A stretch of 64,000 nucleotides of DNA. Source: Paracoccus sp. R12_2 (GTDB lineage: Bacteria; Pseudomonadota; Alphaproteobacteria; Rhodobacterales; Rhodobacteraceae). Numbering within the stretch: the stretch's first letter is position 1; every line of letters starts with the position of its first letter. Below, in pieces: positions 54,895-64,000 of this stretch. The notes below the pieces were generated by a model. That model worked only from the letters and a program-made list of their open reading frames with translations. It was not told the origin of the DNA and made no database searches. A program made the translations under genes and the position numbers. The DNA lies in NCBI RefSeq assembly GCF_017744015.1, contig NZ_JAGHRA010000009.1, positions 1 through 64,000 on the forward strand, in the 5' to 3' direction.

Positions 54895-55377
54895 ATGAAA
54901 CTTGCCATCCCGACCCTTACCGCCGCCTGCCTTGCCGTGGCGGCCTGCGCGCCCCTCGACCAACCGACGATGCCGGGTGGCGGTGCGGCGAGTGGCTGGC
55001 CGACCGCACCGACGCTTGGCCCCGATCAATATGCCGTGCGCGATCTGTCGGCGCTGGACCTGACGGGCGCCGAGATGCTGCCCGAGGCCGCAGCAGCAAT
55101 CCAGCAGCAACTGGGCAGCAGCGAGCCAGTCGAGGGAAATTATGCCGAGACCCTGAACGCCTATGATCGCGGCGACGGGCACGGCGCCGTCGTGCTGACC
55201 ATGTCGGGGTTGCCCGACGATTCAGTGAAGGCCGAACAGCATGTGATCGAGTTCACGCTGCGGCCCGATCCGCAGGTCGAGGGCCGGGTGCTGGCCGTGG
55301 CCGACGGCTATGGCACGCGCCAGCAATGCTATCGCGCCGCCGACCCCGAGGCATGGACCAACCAGCCCTGCCCCTGA
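54895..55377 (+). CDS. Putative lipoprotein, function unknown
   Basis: 160-residue protein with a lipoprotein signal (MKLAIPTLTAACLAVAAC, lipobox LAVAAC, cysteine 18). The mature part is proline- and glycine-rich at first (QPTMPGGGAASGWP), then a globular region ending in EGRVLAVADGYGTRQQCYRAADPEAWTNQPCP with a possible disulfide. No family is recognised. AGGAGG sits six bases before the ATG. A 12 bp hairpin follows. It is 98 bases downstream of the MgtC-like gene and could share its transcript. Confidence 0.78.
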   Translation: MKLAIPTLTAACLAVAACAPLDQPTMPGGGAASGWPTAPTLGPDQYAVRDLSALDLTGAEMLPEAAAAIQQQLGSSEPVEGNYAETLNAYDRGDGHGAVVLTMSGLPDDSVKAEQHVIEFTLRPDPQVEGRVLAVADGYGTRQQCYRAADPEAWTNQPCP

Positions 55378-55397
55378 TCGGCACGGATCACCTCATG

Positions 55398-55425
55398 GAC
55401 ATGCCCCGCACCGGCGGGGCATGTC
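55398..55425. terminator. Hairpin between convergent lipoprotein and PBP1A genes
   Basis: GACATGCCCCGC and GCGGGGCATGTC form a perfect 12 bp stem with a four-base ACCG loop, in the 112 bases between two genes that end toward each other. No T-run; it can still act on both transcripts. Confidence 0.7.
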
Positions 55426-55489
55426 GCTGAAGGCATGTTCGCCGCAAGCGAGACGCGCAAGCGACCTGATCGCGCGCTTCCGCTGGCGG

Positions 55490-58042
55490 TCAGTACAGCC
55501 CACCCGACGACATCGTGCCGAAATCCGTCCGCTTCGGAATGACCTTGCGCTGCCCGGTCGATGTGGTGATCGAAGTTGCCGCGCCGGACGCCGCCCCCGC
55601 CTCCCACGGCAGCACGACCTCGGCATCGCCGAAGCCCGACACGACATAGGGCGACAGCCAGTCCGGGTCGGTGCCGTCGCGGAAATATTCGGCGATCACG
55701 TTCGCACCGGTCGCGTCGTCGTCAAGCCGCTGACCGGTGATCCGGTCGATCTTGACCCAGTGCCCGCCGGGCGGAACCTTGAATTCGGTCCCGCCATATT
55801 CGGCCACGGCCTTGCGCATGAATTCGTTGAAGACAGGCACGCACAGCGTGCCGCCATAGGCATTCGATCCCAGCGTGCGCGGCTGGTCATAGCCCAGATA
55901 GCACCCGGCCACGATGTTCGACGAAAACCCGATGAACCAGACATCCTTGGCGTCGTTGGTCGTGCCGGTCTTGCCCGCGATCGGCACCGGCAGGTTCACC
56001 CCCTTGCCCGAGCCGCGCTTGACCACGCCCTCCATCATCGAGGTCAGCTGATAGGCGGTCACCGCATCCATGACGCGTTCGCGGTTGCTGTCGATCACCG
56101 GCGCCTGACCTGCGGGCAGTGCCTGCATCCCGCATGTCTCGCACACCCGCTTGTCGTGGCGGTAGATGGTCCGCCCGCGCCGGTCCTGCACCCTGTCGAC
56201 CAGCGTCGGTTCGACCCGCTCGCCACCATTGGCGAACATCGCGTAGGCGGCTACCATCTTGAACAAGGTCGTCTCCTGCGCCCCCAGCGCGTTGGCCAGA
56301 AACGGCTTCAGCGCGTCGTAGGCGCCGAATTTCTCGGCATACTGGGCGACGGTCTCCATGCCGATGTCCTGCGCGATGCGGATCGTCATCAGGTTCCGCG
56401 ACTGTTCGATCCCGGTGCGCAGCGGCGTGGGGCCATAGTGGCGCCCGCCGGCATTCTTGGGTTCCCACAATCCATAGGGCGTGTTCAGCCGGATCGGTTC
56501 GTCCACGACGATGGTCGCGGGGGTATAATTGTTGTCCAGCGCCGCGGCATAGACAAATGGCTTGAAGCTGGAACCGGGTTGCCGCAGCGCCTGCGTGGCC
56601 CGGTTGAAGACCGAGGACTGATAGGAAAACCCGCCCTGCATCGCCATCACGCGGCCCGTGTTGACGTCCATCGCCATGAAACCGCCCTGCACCTGCGGAA
56701 CCTGCCGCAGCGTCCAGCGGATGAAGCTGCCATCGGCGTCGCTGGTCATGGCGCGGACCAGCACGACATCGCCTACCGATACCAGATCGCCCGCGACCCG
56801 CGCCCGCGCGGCCAGCCGACCGGTCTCGCGATCCAGCTTGCGCGCCCACTGCACGTCGCTGGCCGGGATCCAGTGGCCGTCGCCGTCCTCTTCGATACCT
56901 TCGATGCCGATCCGCGCATCCTGATCGCCGACCTCAAGCACCACCGCCGGATACCAGCCCGGAATGTCGCGCGGCACGCGGGTTTCATACAACGCGCCGC
57001 GCCAGCCTGCCTCGCTGCCCAGGCTTTCGGCCGGGATCGTCTCGCCGGTGCCGCGCCAGACACCGGTGCCGCGATCGTAATTTTCCAACGCTTCGCGCAG
57101 GGCATTGGCGGCCGCATCCTGCAGGTCAGGCTCGACAGTGGCGCGGATCGTCAGGCCGCCACCGAAGAATTCGTCGCGGCCGAACTCTCGGCTCAGCTGG
57201 CGGCGGATCTCGTCGGTGAAATAGTCGCGCGGCGGCATCTGGCTGGACGGCGACGGATAGTCGCCGTTCTGAACCGATTTCAACGGCAGTTTCGCCTCGG
57301 CCTCGTAGGTCGCCTGATCGATATATCCGTTCTGCCACATTTCCCGCAGCACATAGTTGCGCCGTTCGGTCACGCGATCCTTGGCCCGCACCGGGTGATA
57401 GCGCCCCGGCGCCTGCGGCATGGCGGCCAGCATCGCGGCCTCGTGGGGGGCAAGCTCGGCCAGGGACTTGTTGAAATAGGTCTGCGCCGCAGCGGCGACG
57501 CCGAAGCTGTTCTGACCCAGGAAAATCTCGTTCAGATACAATTCCAGGATCTGGTCCTTGGTCAGCGACCGTTCCAGTCGCGAGGCCAGGATCAGTTCCT
57601 TGACCTTCCGCTCGACACTGCGGTCCGAGGACAGCAGAAAGTTCTTCATCACCTGCTGCGTGATGGTCGAGGCGCCGCGCACCGTGCTGCCGCCCGAGGC
57701 CGCCGCCTCGTAGGCCGCGCCCAGGATACCGCGCAGGTCGTAGCCGGGATGGATATAGAAATTCTTGTCCTCGGCGCTGATGAAGGCCTGCTTGACCAGA
57801 TCGGGCACCTCTTCGATCGGCACGAACAGCCGGCGTTCCTCGGCGAATTCGTCGATCAGGCGGCCCTCGCCCGAATAGATCCGGCTGATCGTCTTGGGCG
57901 TGTACTGCGCCAGTGCCTCGTGGCTGGGCAGGTCGCGCGAATAGACCCAGAAGATGCCGCCGACGGTCAGCGCGGCAAAGAAGGCGGCGGTCACCGCCCA
58001 TGAAAAGATCGCACCGAAGAATGACAGGATGCCGCGCAGCAC
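55490..58042 (-). CDS. mrcA: Penicillin-binding protein 1A
   Basis: 850-residue bifunctional peptidoglycan synthase. One N-terminal membrane helix (FFGAIFSWAVTAAFFAALTVGGIFWVYS) is followed by the glycosyltransferase domain (about 50-230) with EDKNFYIHPGYDLRGI and GASTITQQVMKNFLL, an OB-like insert, and the transpeptidase domain from about 430 with the active-site serine in RQPGSSFKPFVYAAAL, SRN in EQSRNLMTIRIAQ, and KTGTT. The GTG at 58042 (MLRGILSFFG) has GAAAGGCG upstream; TTG 58063 has too short a spacer. It follows the amidase and aminotransferase genes on this strand. Confidence 0.95.
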   Translation of the reverse strand: MLRGILSFFGAIFSWAVTAAFFAALTVGGIFWVYSRDLPSHEALAQYTPKTISRIYSGEGRLIDEFAEERRLFVPIEEVPDLVKQAFISAEDKNFYIHPGYDLRGILGAAYEAAASGGSTVRGASTITQQVMKNFLLSSDRSVERKVKELILASRLERSLTKDQILELYLNEIFLGQNSFGVAAAAQTYFNKSLAELAPHEAAMLAAMPQAPGRYHPVRAKDRVTERRNYVLREMWQNGYIDQATYEAEAKLPLKSVQNGDYPSPSSQMPPRDYFTDEIRRQLSREFGRDEFFGGGLTIRATVEPDLQDAAANALREALENYDRGTGVWRGTGETIPAESLGSEAGWRGALYETRVPRDIPGWYPAVVLEVGDQDARIGIEGIEEDGDGHWIPASDVQWARKLDRETGRLAARARVAGDLVSVGDVVLVRAMTSDADGSFIRWTLRQVPQVQGGFMAMDVNTGRVMAMQGGFSYQSSVFNRATQALRQPGSSFKPFVYAAALDNNYTPATIVVDEPIRLNTPYGLWEPKNAGGRHYGPTPLRTGIEQSRNLMTIRIAQDIGMETVAQYAEKFGAYDALKPFLANALGAQETTLFKMVAAYAMFANGGERVEPTLVDRVQDRRGRTIYRHDKRVCETCGMQALPAGQAPVIDSNRERVMDAVTAYQLTSMMEGVVKRGSGKGVNLPVPIAGKTGTTNDAKDVWFIGFSSNIVAGCYLGYDQPRTLGSNAYGGTLCVPVFNEFMRKAVAEYGGTEFKVPPGGHWVKIDRITGQRLDDDATGANVIAEYFRDGTDPDWLSPYVVSGFGDAEVVLPWEAGAASGAATSITTSTGQRKVIPKRTDFGTMSSGGLY

Positions 58043-58138
58043 GTGAGAACGCCTTTCGATCAACTCTCCCGTCTATAGCCTTGGGCCATGAACGGGTCAA
58101 AACAACACTGGGCGATCACGCGACCGTGCGCCCGTCTT

Positions 58139-59353
58139 TCAGTGCCTCAGCATCGAGGCGCGCGCCGCATCGTCGCGCGCCCATCCCGTGATCGCATCCG
58201 CGACCACCTCGACCATGCGCGCCCGCCACAACGGATTGGTCAGATTGGCCCGGTCCGCATCGTCCGAGATGAACCCCAGTTCCAGCAGCGCCGAGGGCAT
58301 GTCAGGCGATTTCAGCACCGCGAAGGCCGCGCCCTGCACCGGCCTGCCATGCATGCCGATCCCCATCAGCGCCATGCGCGAGGTCAGCCAGCGGGCAAAA
58401 TTCTCGGATCGCGGCTGCGTGTCAGTGCGGGCGAAGTCCATCAGCGCACCGGCCAGCGCATCGTCCTGACCGGCCAGATCGACCCCGGCCAGCAGATCGT
58501 CGCGCCCATGCCGCATCGCAAGCTGCCGCGCCGCGCGATTGTCCGAGGCCGGGTTCCACAGATAGACCGTCGCACCCGCCGCCTGCCCCTTTGGCAGCGC
58601 GTCCGCATGCAACGACAGGAACAGGCGGGCGCCCGCCTCTCGGGCCAGCGTCATCCGGTCCTCCAGCGCCACGAAGCTGTCATCCTCGCGTGTCATCGCG
58701 ACGTTCACCCCGCGCGCTTCAAGCGCCTTGTGCAGATCAAGCGCGAATTCCAGCACCAGGTCCGCCTCGGTCTCGCCACCCGCCTGCGCCCCGGGATCGA
58801 AACCGCCATGTCCCGGATCCAGCGCCACGACCAGCCCTTCGGTGATCGGGGCCTCGGGCAGATCGGCAGGCGCGGGCAGATCCCGCAACGCGGTGGCGGC
58901 GCTGGGGCGCGGTGCGAACTCGGCCTCGCTGACCGGTTCAAGCGCCACGGTGATCTGGGGCTGGGGCGCGCCGGTGCGCAGTCCGGCACTGGTGACGCGA
59001 TAGGGGCCGGGCAGTTCCACCACCATCCGCGACCAGCCGCGCCGATAATGCCCCCAACGGATCGCCGGCACCAGATCGGCACCGAACAGATCCTGGGCCT
59101 TGGCATTCGCGAAATCCACGTCTTTCAGATCGACGATCAGCCGGATCGGATCGCCGACCAGAAAGACCCGATAGGGCACGGCCCGCGTCAGGGTCAGGCG
59201 CAACTGCATGTCCGGCGGGCCGCGCAACCAGCCGCCACCCGAAGATGTCAGCGCGGACGCCCCCGGCACCAGCCGCGCCGGTTCCTGCGCGACGGCAGGC
59301 GGCGGCGCCAGCATCAGCGCCAGCAATGCAATGATCAGTGCCAGCCCCCTCAT
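58139..59353 (-). CDS. N-acetylmuramoyl-L-alanine amidase with AMIN domain
   Basis: 404-residue periplasmic zinc amidase that splits stem peptides from glycan, usually during cell separation (AmiC type). The signal peptide MRGLALIIALLALMLAPPPAVA is followed by an AMIN septal-ring targeting domain (about 48-140: YRVFLVGDPIRLIVDLKDVDF) and the amidase_3 domain (about 175-395): LDPGHGGFDPGAQ, then ETEADLVLEFAL, LFLSLHADAL and SALLELGFISD supply the zinc and catalytic residues. It overlaps the aminotransferase gene by four bases and precedes PBP1A by 96 bases. Confidence 0.94.
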   Translation of the reverse strand: MRGLALIIALLALMLAPPPAVAQEPARLVPGASALTSSGGGWLRGPPDMQLRLTLTRAVPYRVFLVGDPIRLIVDLKDVDFANAKAQDLFGADLVPAIRWGHYRRGWSRMVVELPGPYRVTSAGLRTGAPQPQITVALEPVSEAEFAPRPSAATALRDLPAPADLPEAPITEGLVVALDPGHGGFDPGAQAGGETEADLVLEFALDLHKALEARGVNVAMTREDDSFVALEDRMTLAREAGARLFLSLHADALPKGQAAGATVYLWNPASDNRAARQLAMRHGRDDLLAGVDLAGQDDALAGALMDFARTDTQPRSENFARWLTSRMALMGIGMHGRPVQGAAFAVLKSPDMPSALLELGFISDDADRANLTNPLWRARMVEVVADAITGWARDDAARASMLRH

Positions 59354-60483
59354 CTTCGCGACATGAACTCCTGCAGGCGCGCCAGCCCCTCGACGATGTC
59401 CTCGGTCGCGCGGGCATAGCTGAAGCGCAGGGTTCGGGCGCCCCGATCAGGGTCGAAATCCAGCCCCGGCGTGACCGCGACGCCAGCCCTTGCAAGGATT
59501 TCCTCACAGAACTCCAAAGAATTGTCTGTCAGATCAGAGACATCGGCATAGATGTAGAAGGCCCCTTCGGGCGGTGCGATCCTGGCAAACCCGGCCTTCG
59601 GCAGCCCTTCCAGCATCAGTTCGCGGTTCCGGGCATAGACGGACAGATTGGCCTCGGCCTCGTCGATGCACTCCAGCGCGGCCAGCGCCGCGACCTGGCT
59701 GGCATGGGGCGGGCAGATGAACATGTTCTGCGCCAGCCGTTCGACGGTGCGGATCTGCGTCTCGGGGACAACCATCCAGCCGACGCGCCACCCGGTCATG
59801 GAAAAGTATTTGCTGAAAGAGTTTATGACGAAAACCTCATCCGTCACCTCAAGCGCGGAATGGCAGTGCTGACCGTAGGACAGGCCGTGATAGATCTCGT
59901 CCGAGATCACCGCCACGCCCTTGTCCGCGGCCGCCCGTGTCAGCGCAGCCAGTTCCTGCTTGCGCAGCAGCGTCCCCGAGGGATTTCCCGGCGACGCGAG
60001 GATCAGACCCTGCGCGTCGGGCAGATCCTGGGGCCGCGGCTGGTATCGATCCTCGGCCCGCGTCGGGATGCCGACCGGCTGCAACGACATGGCGCGCAGG
60101 ATCTGGCGATAGCTGGGATAACCCGGATAGCCCATCGCGACGCGGTCGCCGGCATCGAACAGCGCCGAGAACGCCAGGATAAATGCACCGCTGCTGCCCG
60201 GCGTCACGACGATCCGCGCAGGGTCCAGATCGATCCCGTACCAGCGACGATAAAGCCCCGCGATGCCCTGCCGCAGCCTGGGCAGCCCCAGCGCGACGGT
60301 GTAACCCAAGGGCTGCGCCAGCGCGCGGGCCAGCGCATCCCGCGCACCCTGCGGTGCGGGCGTGCCCGGCTGGCCGACCTCCATGTGGATGATGTGACGC
60401 CCCTCGGCCTCGGCGCGCGCCGCCGCATCCATGACATCCATGACGATGAACGGATCGACCTGTCCGCGAACGGATTCCCGCAT
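59350..60483 (-). CDS. Class I/II pyridoxal-phosphate aminotransferase
   Basis: 377-residue aminotransferase of fold type I. The cofactor lysine is in INSFSKYFSMTGWRVGWMVVP; other markers are HMEVGQPGTPAPQGA, PGSSGAFILAFSALFDAGDRVAMGYPGYPSY, ASPGNPSGTLLRKQELAAL and VISDEIYHGLSYG. Substrate is not settled by sequence; relatives act on aspartate, alanine or aromatic amino acids. The ATG at 60483 is preferred to a GTG at 60525. It opens a minus-strand group with the amidase (ATGA overlap) and PBP1A. Confidence 0.92.
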   Translation of the reverse strand: MRESVRGQVDPFIVMDVMDAAARAEAEGRHIIHMEVGQPGTPAPQGARDALARALAQPLGYTVALGLPRLRQGIAGLYRRWYGIDLDPARIVVTPGSSGAFILAFSALFDAGDRVAMGYPGYPSYRQILRAMSLQPVGIPTRAEDRYQPRPQDLPDAQGLILASPGNPSGTLLRKQELAALTRAAADKGVAVISDEIYHGLSYGQHCHSALEVTDEVFVINSFSKYFSMTGWRVGWMVVPETQIRTVERLAQNMFICPPHASQVAALAALECIDEAEANLSVYARNRELMLEGLPKAGFARIAPPEGAFYIYADVSDLTDNSLEFCEEILARAGVAVTPGLDFDPDRGARTLRFSYARATEDIVEGLARLQEFMSRR

Positions 60484-60635
60484 TGCCCTTGCCCCGATCT
60501 TGTTTTGCCCCGTCTTATCCTGCACGCGGCACGGACTCTAGCCTTTTGCGGCTTTCACGCAGCCGTGTTGCCGGGTTTCTTGCCAAGCCGGCGACGTCAG
60601 GCCAAGCTGCGCGCAACCTGTTCAAGAGGATTTAG

Positions 60636-61388
60636 ATGAAACGCCTGATCGCCGCGCTGCTTCTGACCGCCACGCCGACCTTCGCCTTCGACATTTCGGC
60701 CATGTCGGATCAGGAAAAATCCGCCTTCGGGGACGCGGTGCGCGAATATCTGATGGCCAATCCCGAGGTGCTGATCGAATCGATCAACGAGTTGGAAACA
60801 AGGCGCGCGGCGGATGCCGCGGAAAACGACAAGGAACTGGTCGCCGCCAATCAGCAGGATCTGTTCGAGGACGGCCACAGCTGGATCGGTGGCAATCCGG
60901 ATGGCGACCTGACCATCGTCGAGTTCATTGATTATCGCTGCGGCGTCTGCCGCCGCTTCAATCAGGAAGTCCACGACATCGTCGAGGATGATGGAAATAT
61001 CCGCCTGATCCTGAAGGAATTTCCGATTCTTGGACAGGACAGCGAGGCGTCGTCCCGCTTTGCGGTCGCGGTCAAGCAGATCGCCGGGGACGAGGCTTAC
61101 CGCAAGGCCCATGACGCACTGATCGAACTGCGCAGCCCGGCCACGATCGAGGCGCTGAAGAAGGTCGCCGAGGACATCGGCGTCGATCCCGACGAGGTCG
61201 TCAACACCATGAACACCGAGCCGGTCACCGCCGTCCTGCGCGAAAACCACCAGCTGGCCGAGCGCATGGCGATCCAGGGCACACCGACCTTCGTCATCGG
61301 ATCGGAACTGCTGCGCGGCGTGCCCGCCGCGGGGCTGACCGAGACCGTTTCCCAGATTCGCGACGCGGGCGGGTCCAGCGAAGGCTGA
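60636..61388 (+). CDS. DsbA-family thiol:disulfide protein (periplasmic)
   Basis: 250-residue secreted thioredoxin-fold protein. The signal peptide MKRLIAALLLTATPTFA is followed by a charged helical linker with YLMANPEVLIESINELETRRAADAAENDKEL, typical of the Com1/ScsC-like subgroup and often an oligomerisation stalk. The active site is RCGVC (cysteines 102 and 105) and the cis-proline loop is IQGTPTFVIGSELLRG. It would oxidise or isomerise disulfides in the periplasm. It is divergent from the aminotransferase gene and convergent with betA, 20 bases away. Confidence 0.93.
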   Translation: MKRLIAALLLTATPTFAFDISAMSDQEKSAFGDAVREYLMANPEVLIESINELETRRAADAAENDKELVAANQQDLFEDGHSWIGGNPDGDLTIVEFIDYRCGVCRRFNQEVHDIVEDDGNIRLILKEFPILGQDSEASSRFAVAVKQIAGDEAYRKAHDALIELRSPATIEALKKVAEDIGVDPDEVVNTMNTEPVTAVLRENHQLAERMAIQGTPTFVIGSELLRGVPAAGLTETVSQIRDAGGSSEG

Positions 61389-61408
61389 CCCCGCCGCATG
61401 GATCGGAT

Positions 61409-63037
61409 CTAGCTGGCAGTTTCAGTCAGGTCCGGATCGGCCCGCATCATCTGACGCCCCAGGATATGATCGGCGGCCTTTTCGCCGGTCATGATCGAGG
61501 GGCCGTTCAGATTGCCGTTTGTGATGCGCGGAAAGATCGAACTGTCGGCCACGCGCAGCCCCTGCACGCCGATCACCCGCAACTGCGGATCGACCACCGC
61601 CATGTCATCCCCTGCGGCACCGACACGGGCGGTGCCGCACGGGTGATAGGCGGATTCGGCATGTTCGCGGATGAACGCGTCGATCTGGTCATCGCTTTGC
61701 ACCGTCGCGCCGGGCTGGATTTCCTCGCCGCGATATTCGGAAAAGGCGGGCTGATCGAAGATCTGTCGGGTCATCCTGACGCAGGCGCGAAATTCTTTCC
61801 AATCATCATCATGCGACATGTAATTGAAGTGAATTCTGGGCGCGCCCGCAGGATCCGCGCTGTCCAGCCTGACGCTGCCGCGCGACTTTGACCGCATCGG
61901 CCCCACATGCGCCTGAAACCCATGCCCCTTGGCCGCCGCCTTGCCATCATAGCGGACGGCCAGCGGCAGGAAATGATACTGGATGTCGGGATAGTCGATG
62001 TTGTCGCCCGACCGGATGAAGCCGCAGCTTTCGAACTGGTTCGACGCCCCCAGCCCGGTCTTTTGCAGGATCCATTCGACACCGACCCGGCTTTTTCCCA
62101 GAAGATTGTAATAGGTGTACAGGCTGACCGGCTTCAGCGACTTGTACTGCATGTAGATTTCCAGGTGATCCTGAAGATTGGCGCCGACGCCCGGACGGTC
62201 GGCGCGGACCCGGATACCGTGTTCGCGCAGATGGTCGGCGGGGCCGATACCGGACAGCATCAGCAGTTTCGGCGTGTTGATCGAACTGGCCGACAGGATC
62301 ACCTCTTGCCCGGCCATGACCTGTTCGATCCGGCCCTTCCGGTCGATTTCCACACCCACCGCGCGGTTGTCCTGAAACAGGACGCGGCGGGCCAGACCGC
62401 GAATCACGGTCAGCTTGCCGGTTTTCCTGGCAGGCCGCAGATAGGCGTTGGCGGCGGACCAGCGCCGTCCCTTCCAGATCGTCGCCTCCATCGGGCCAAA
62501 TCCTTCCTGGTGCTGGCCGTTATAGTCGTCGTTTCTGGGCCAGCCCGCCTGATGACCGGCCTCGATGAAGGCGTTGAACAGGGGGTTCTTGCGCTTGCCG
62601 CGTGTGATATGCAGCGGACCGTCGGTGCCGCGCCATGCCGACTGACCGCCATGCCAGCTTTCCATCCGCTTGAAATAGGGCAGCACGTCGGCATAGCCCC
62701 AGCCCGTGGCACCCGATTCTTCCCAGAAGTCGAAATCCTTGCGGTTGCCGCGCACGAAGACCATGCCGTTGATCGAGGACGACCCGCCCAGCACCTTGCC
62801 ACGCGGGGTCGCCAGTTTCCGCCCCCCCAGATGTTCTTCCGGCACGGTCGAGAACCCCCAGTCATAGCGCGGCATGTTCATCGGATAGGACAGCGCGCCG
62901 GGCATCTGGATGAAGATGCCGATATCGCTGCCGCCAAACTCGATCAGGGTCACGGTCTTTCCCGCCTCGGTCAGGCGATAGGCCAGCGCGCAGCCGGCGG
63001 AACCTGCGCCGACGATAACGTAATCCGATGGGGCCAT
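61409..63037 (-). CDS. betA: Choline dehydrogenase
   Basis: 542-residue membrane-associated GMC flavoprotein that oxidises choline to betaine aldehyde. The FAD fold is [21 protein letters not shown]; the GMC signature regions are [28 protein letters not shown] and [23 protein letters not shown]; the catalytic histidine region is [12 protein letters not shown] and the ending is [21 protein letters not shown]. The ATG at 63037 starts at the FAD motif; the longer frame overlaps betB. It lies 31 bases after betB, in the order betB-betA. The pathway makes the osmoprotectant glycine betaine. Confidence 0.95.
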   Translation of the reverse strand: MAPSDYVIVGAGSAGCALAYRLTEAGKTVTLIEFGGSDIGIFIQMPGALSYPMNMPRYDWGFSTVPEEHLGGRKLATPRGKVLGGSSSINGMVFVRGNRKDFDFWEESGATGWGYADVLPYFKRMESWHGGQSAWRGTDGPLHITRGKRKNPLFNAFIEAGHQAGWPRNDDYNGQHQEGFGPMEATIWKGRRWSAANAYLRPARKTGKLTVIRGLARRVLFQDNRAVGVEIDRKGRIEQVMAGQEVILSASSINTPKLLMLSGIGPADHLREHGIRVRADRPGVGANLQDHLEIYMQYKSLKPVSLYTYYNLLGKSRVGVEWILQKTGLGASNQFESCGFIRSGDNIDYPDIQYHFLPLAVRYDGKAAAKGHGFQAHVGPMRSKSRGSVRLDSADPAGAPRIHFNYMSHDDDWKEFRACVRMTRQIFDQPAFSEYRGEEIQPGATVQSDDQIDAFIREHAESAYHPCGTARVGAAGDDMAVVDPQLRVIGVQGLRVADSSIFPRITNGNLNGPSIMTGEKAADHILGRQMMRADPDLTETAS

Positions 63038-63068
63038 GATGCCGCAATCTCCGGTATTGAGTGGTTTC

Positions 63069-64000
63069 TCAGTAGGGCGCCTCGACGCCGCCCATGCCGA
63101 CATAGACAGATTTCACCTGCGAATAATGTTCGATCGCGGCGGCCGAATTCTCGCGCCCGATCCCCGACATCTTGACGCCGCCAAAGGGCATCTCGACCGG
63201 CGTCAGGTTATAGGCATTGATCCAGCAGGTGCCGGCCTCAAGCCCCGCGGCGACGCGGTGCGCGCGCGTCAGATCCTGTGTGAACACGCCCGCTGCAAGA
63301 CCGAAGCCGGTCGCATTTGCACGGCGCACGACCTCTTCCTCGTCATAGAAGGCCAGCGTGGTCATCACCGGGCCGAATATTTCGTCGCGGGTGATGGTCA
63401 TGTCGTCGGTGGCGTCGACGAAGACCGTGGGCGGGATGAACGCGCCCTCGCCCGGTCCACCGCACAGGATCTGTGCCCCTGCCGCCTGACCGTCCGCGAT
63501 CATTCCGCGGATCTTGCCGGCCTGCGCGGCACTGACGATCGGGCCGTGCTGGGTGTCGGGGTCCAGCGGGTCGCCGATCTTCACATGCCGCAGCCGTTCG
63601 GCCAGCCGATCCAGGAATGGCTCTCGGATACCTTCCTGCAGGAACACGCGGGTGCCGTTGGAACAGATCTGCCCCGAGGAATAGAAATTCGCCAGAACCG
63701 CCGCGCTGACCGCATGTTCAAGATTGGCGTCGTCGAAGACGATCAGCGGCGACTTGCCGCCCAGTTCCATCGTGACATGCCGCATGCCTTCGGCGGCGGC
63801 GGCATAGACACGGCGGCCGGTCGGCACCGATCCGGTCAGCGACACCTTGGCGATGTTGGGATCCGTGGTCAGGGCGGCGCCGACCTGACCACGCCCCTGG
63901 ATCACGTTGAAGACGCCCGCGGGCAAACCGGCCTCAAGCAGGATCTCGGCCAGCTTCAATGCGCCAAGCGGGGTTTCCTCGGACGGCTTGAAGACCATCG
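63069..64000 (-). CDS. betB: Betaine aldehyde dehydrogenase (C-terminal part, cut by window edge)
   Basis: About 310 residues of an aldehyde dehydrogenase; the N-terminal third lies beyond the right edge. The visible part has the NAD-fold region [32 protein letters not shown], the catalytic glutamate in TMELGGKSP, the catalytic cysteine in [13 protein letters not shown], and the C-terminal [21 protein letters not shown]. The choice of betaine aldehyde as substrate rests on the adjacent betA and on the motifs [10 protein letters not shown] and [22 protein letters not shown]. It is not broken inside the window. Confidence 0.93.
   Translation of the reverse strand, partial: MVFKPSEETPLGALKLAEILLEAGLPAGVFNVIQGRGQVGAALTTDPNIAKVSLTGSVPTGRRVYAAAAEGMRHVTMELGGKSPLIVFDDANLEHAVSAAVLANFYSSGQICSNGTRVFLQEGIREPFLDRLAERLRHVKIGDPLDPDTQHGPIVSAAQAGKIRGMIADGQAAGAQILCGGPGEGAFIPPTVFVDATDDMTITRDEIFGPVMTTLAFYDEEEVVRRANATGFGLAAGVFTQDLTRAHRVAAGLEAGTCWINAYNLTPVEMPFGGVKMSGIGRENSAAAIEHYSQVKSVYVGMGGVEAPY

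Noticed and set aside
55310..58003. 897-codon open frame on the plus strand
   Set aside because: It is the mirror of the PBP1A gene; long antisense frames are common in this GC-rich DNA. It is arginine-, histidine- and glutamine-rich with no family pattern, while PBP1A has all its motifs.

Overview
The window comes from a high-GC alphaproteobacterium of the Rhodobacteraceae, most likely Paracoccus or a close relative. This rests on a complete Rhodobacterales-type gene transfer agent (GTA) cluster next to cysE, an F0 ATP synthase operon (I-a-c-b'-b) encoded apart from F1, a zigA-DUF1826-DUF6525 run, a fused ATP-sulfurylase/APS kinase, and a release factor 2 gene without the programmed frameshift. 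The genus is an inference from protein character; no search was run.

Layout. 0-7 kb: edge of an IS3-family element, sat (sulfate activation), a LysR gene, trxB divergent from an Lrp/AsnC gene, then an accessory-looking sulfotransferase / hexapeptide acetyltransferase pair and tRNA-Arg(CCG). 7-12 kb: a livK-H-M-G-F type ABC uptake operon, with an RNA hairpin after the binding-protein gene. 12-20 kb: a MipA-like outer membrane protein, an ABC-F ATPase, a zinc-responsive unit (zigA-DUF1826-DUF6525 behind a near-perfect Zur box), a secreted 5'-nucleotidase, DUF952-pyrD, and cysE. 20.8-35.7 kb: the GTA structural cluster on the minus strand, read from g1 (terminase small subunit) to g15 (baseplate 'megatron') plus a DUF2793 tail-fibre-like gene. 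Every expected structural gene is present with no visible frameshift or stop. 36-46 kb: a coiled-coil protein, fabF-mltG, a Hint-domain protein, adenosine kinase-nth, an OmpA-type lipoprotein, and the atpI-B-E-X-F operon. 46-64 kb: ArsR-psuK-psuG (pseudouridine breakdown), a DUF502 membrane protein, a patatin, an acyltransferase, an aldo/keto reductase, prfB, an MgtC-like protein, a cell-wall block (PBP1A, amidase) with an aminotransferase, a DsbA-like thiol protein, and betB-betA (choline to glycine betaine), with betB cut by the right edge.

Most notable for follow-up is RNA-level punctuation of the GTA operon. Between a candidate promoter and g1 lies an intrinsic-terminator hairpin embedded in a 29-codon leader ORF whose stop codon overlaps the g1 start. 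The operon's only three long gaps (g2|g3, g4|g5, g5|g6) each hold hairpins; the g2|g3 gap has a canonical terminator fused to a dispersed intergenic repeat. If real, this would give attenuation control and unequal output of terminase, head and tail modules. All of this is read by eye; transcript mapping and comparison across genera would decide it.
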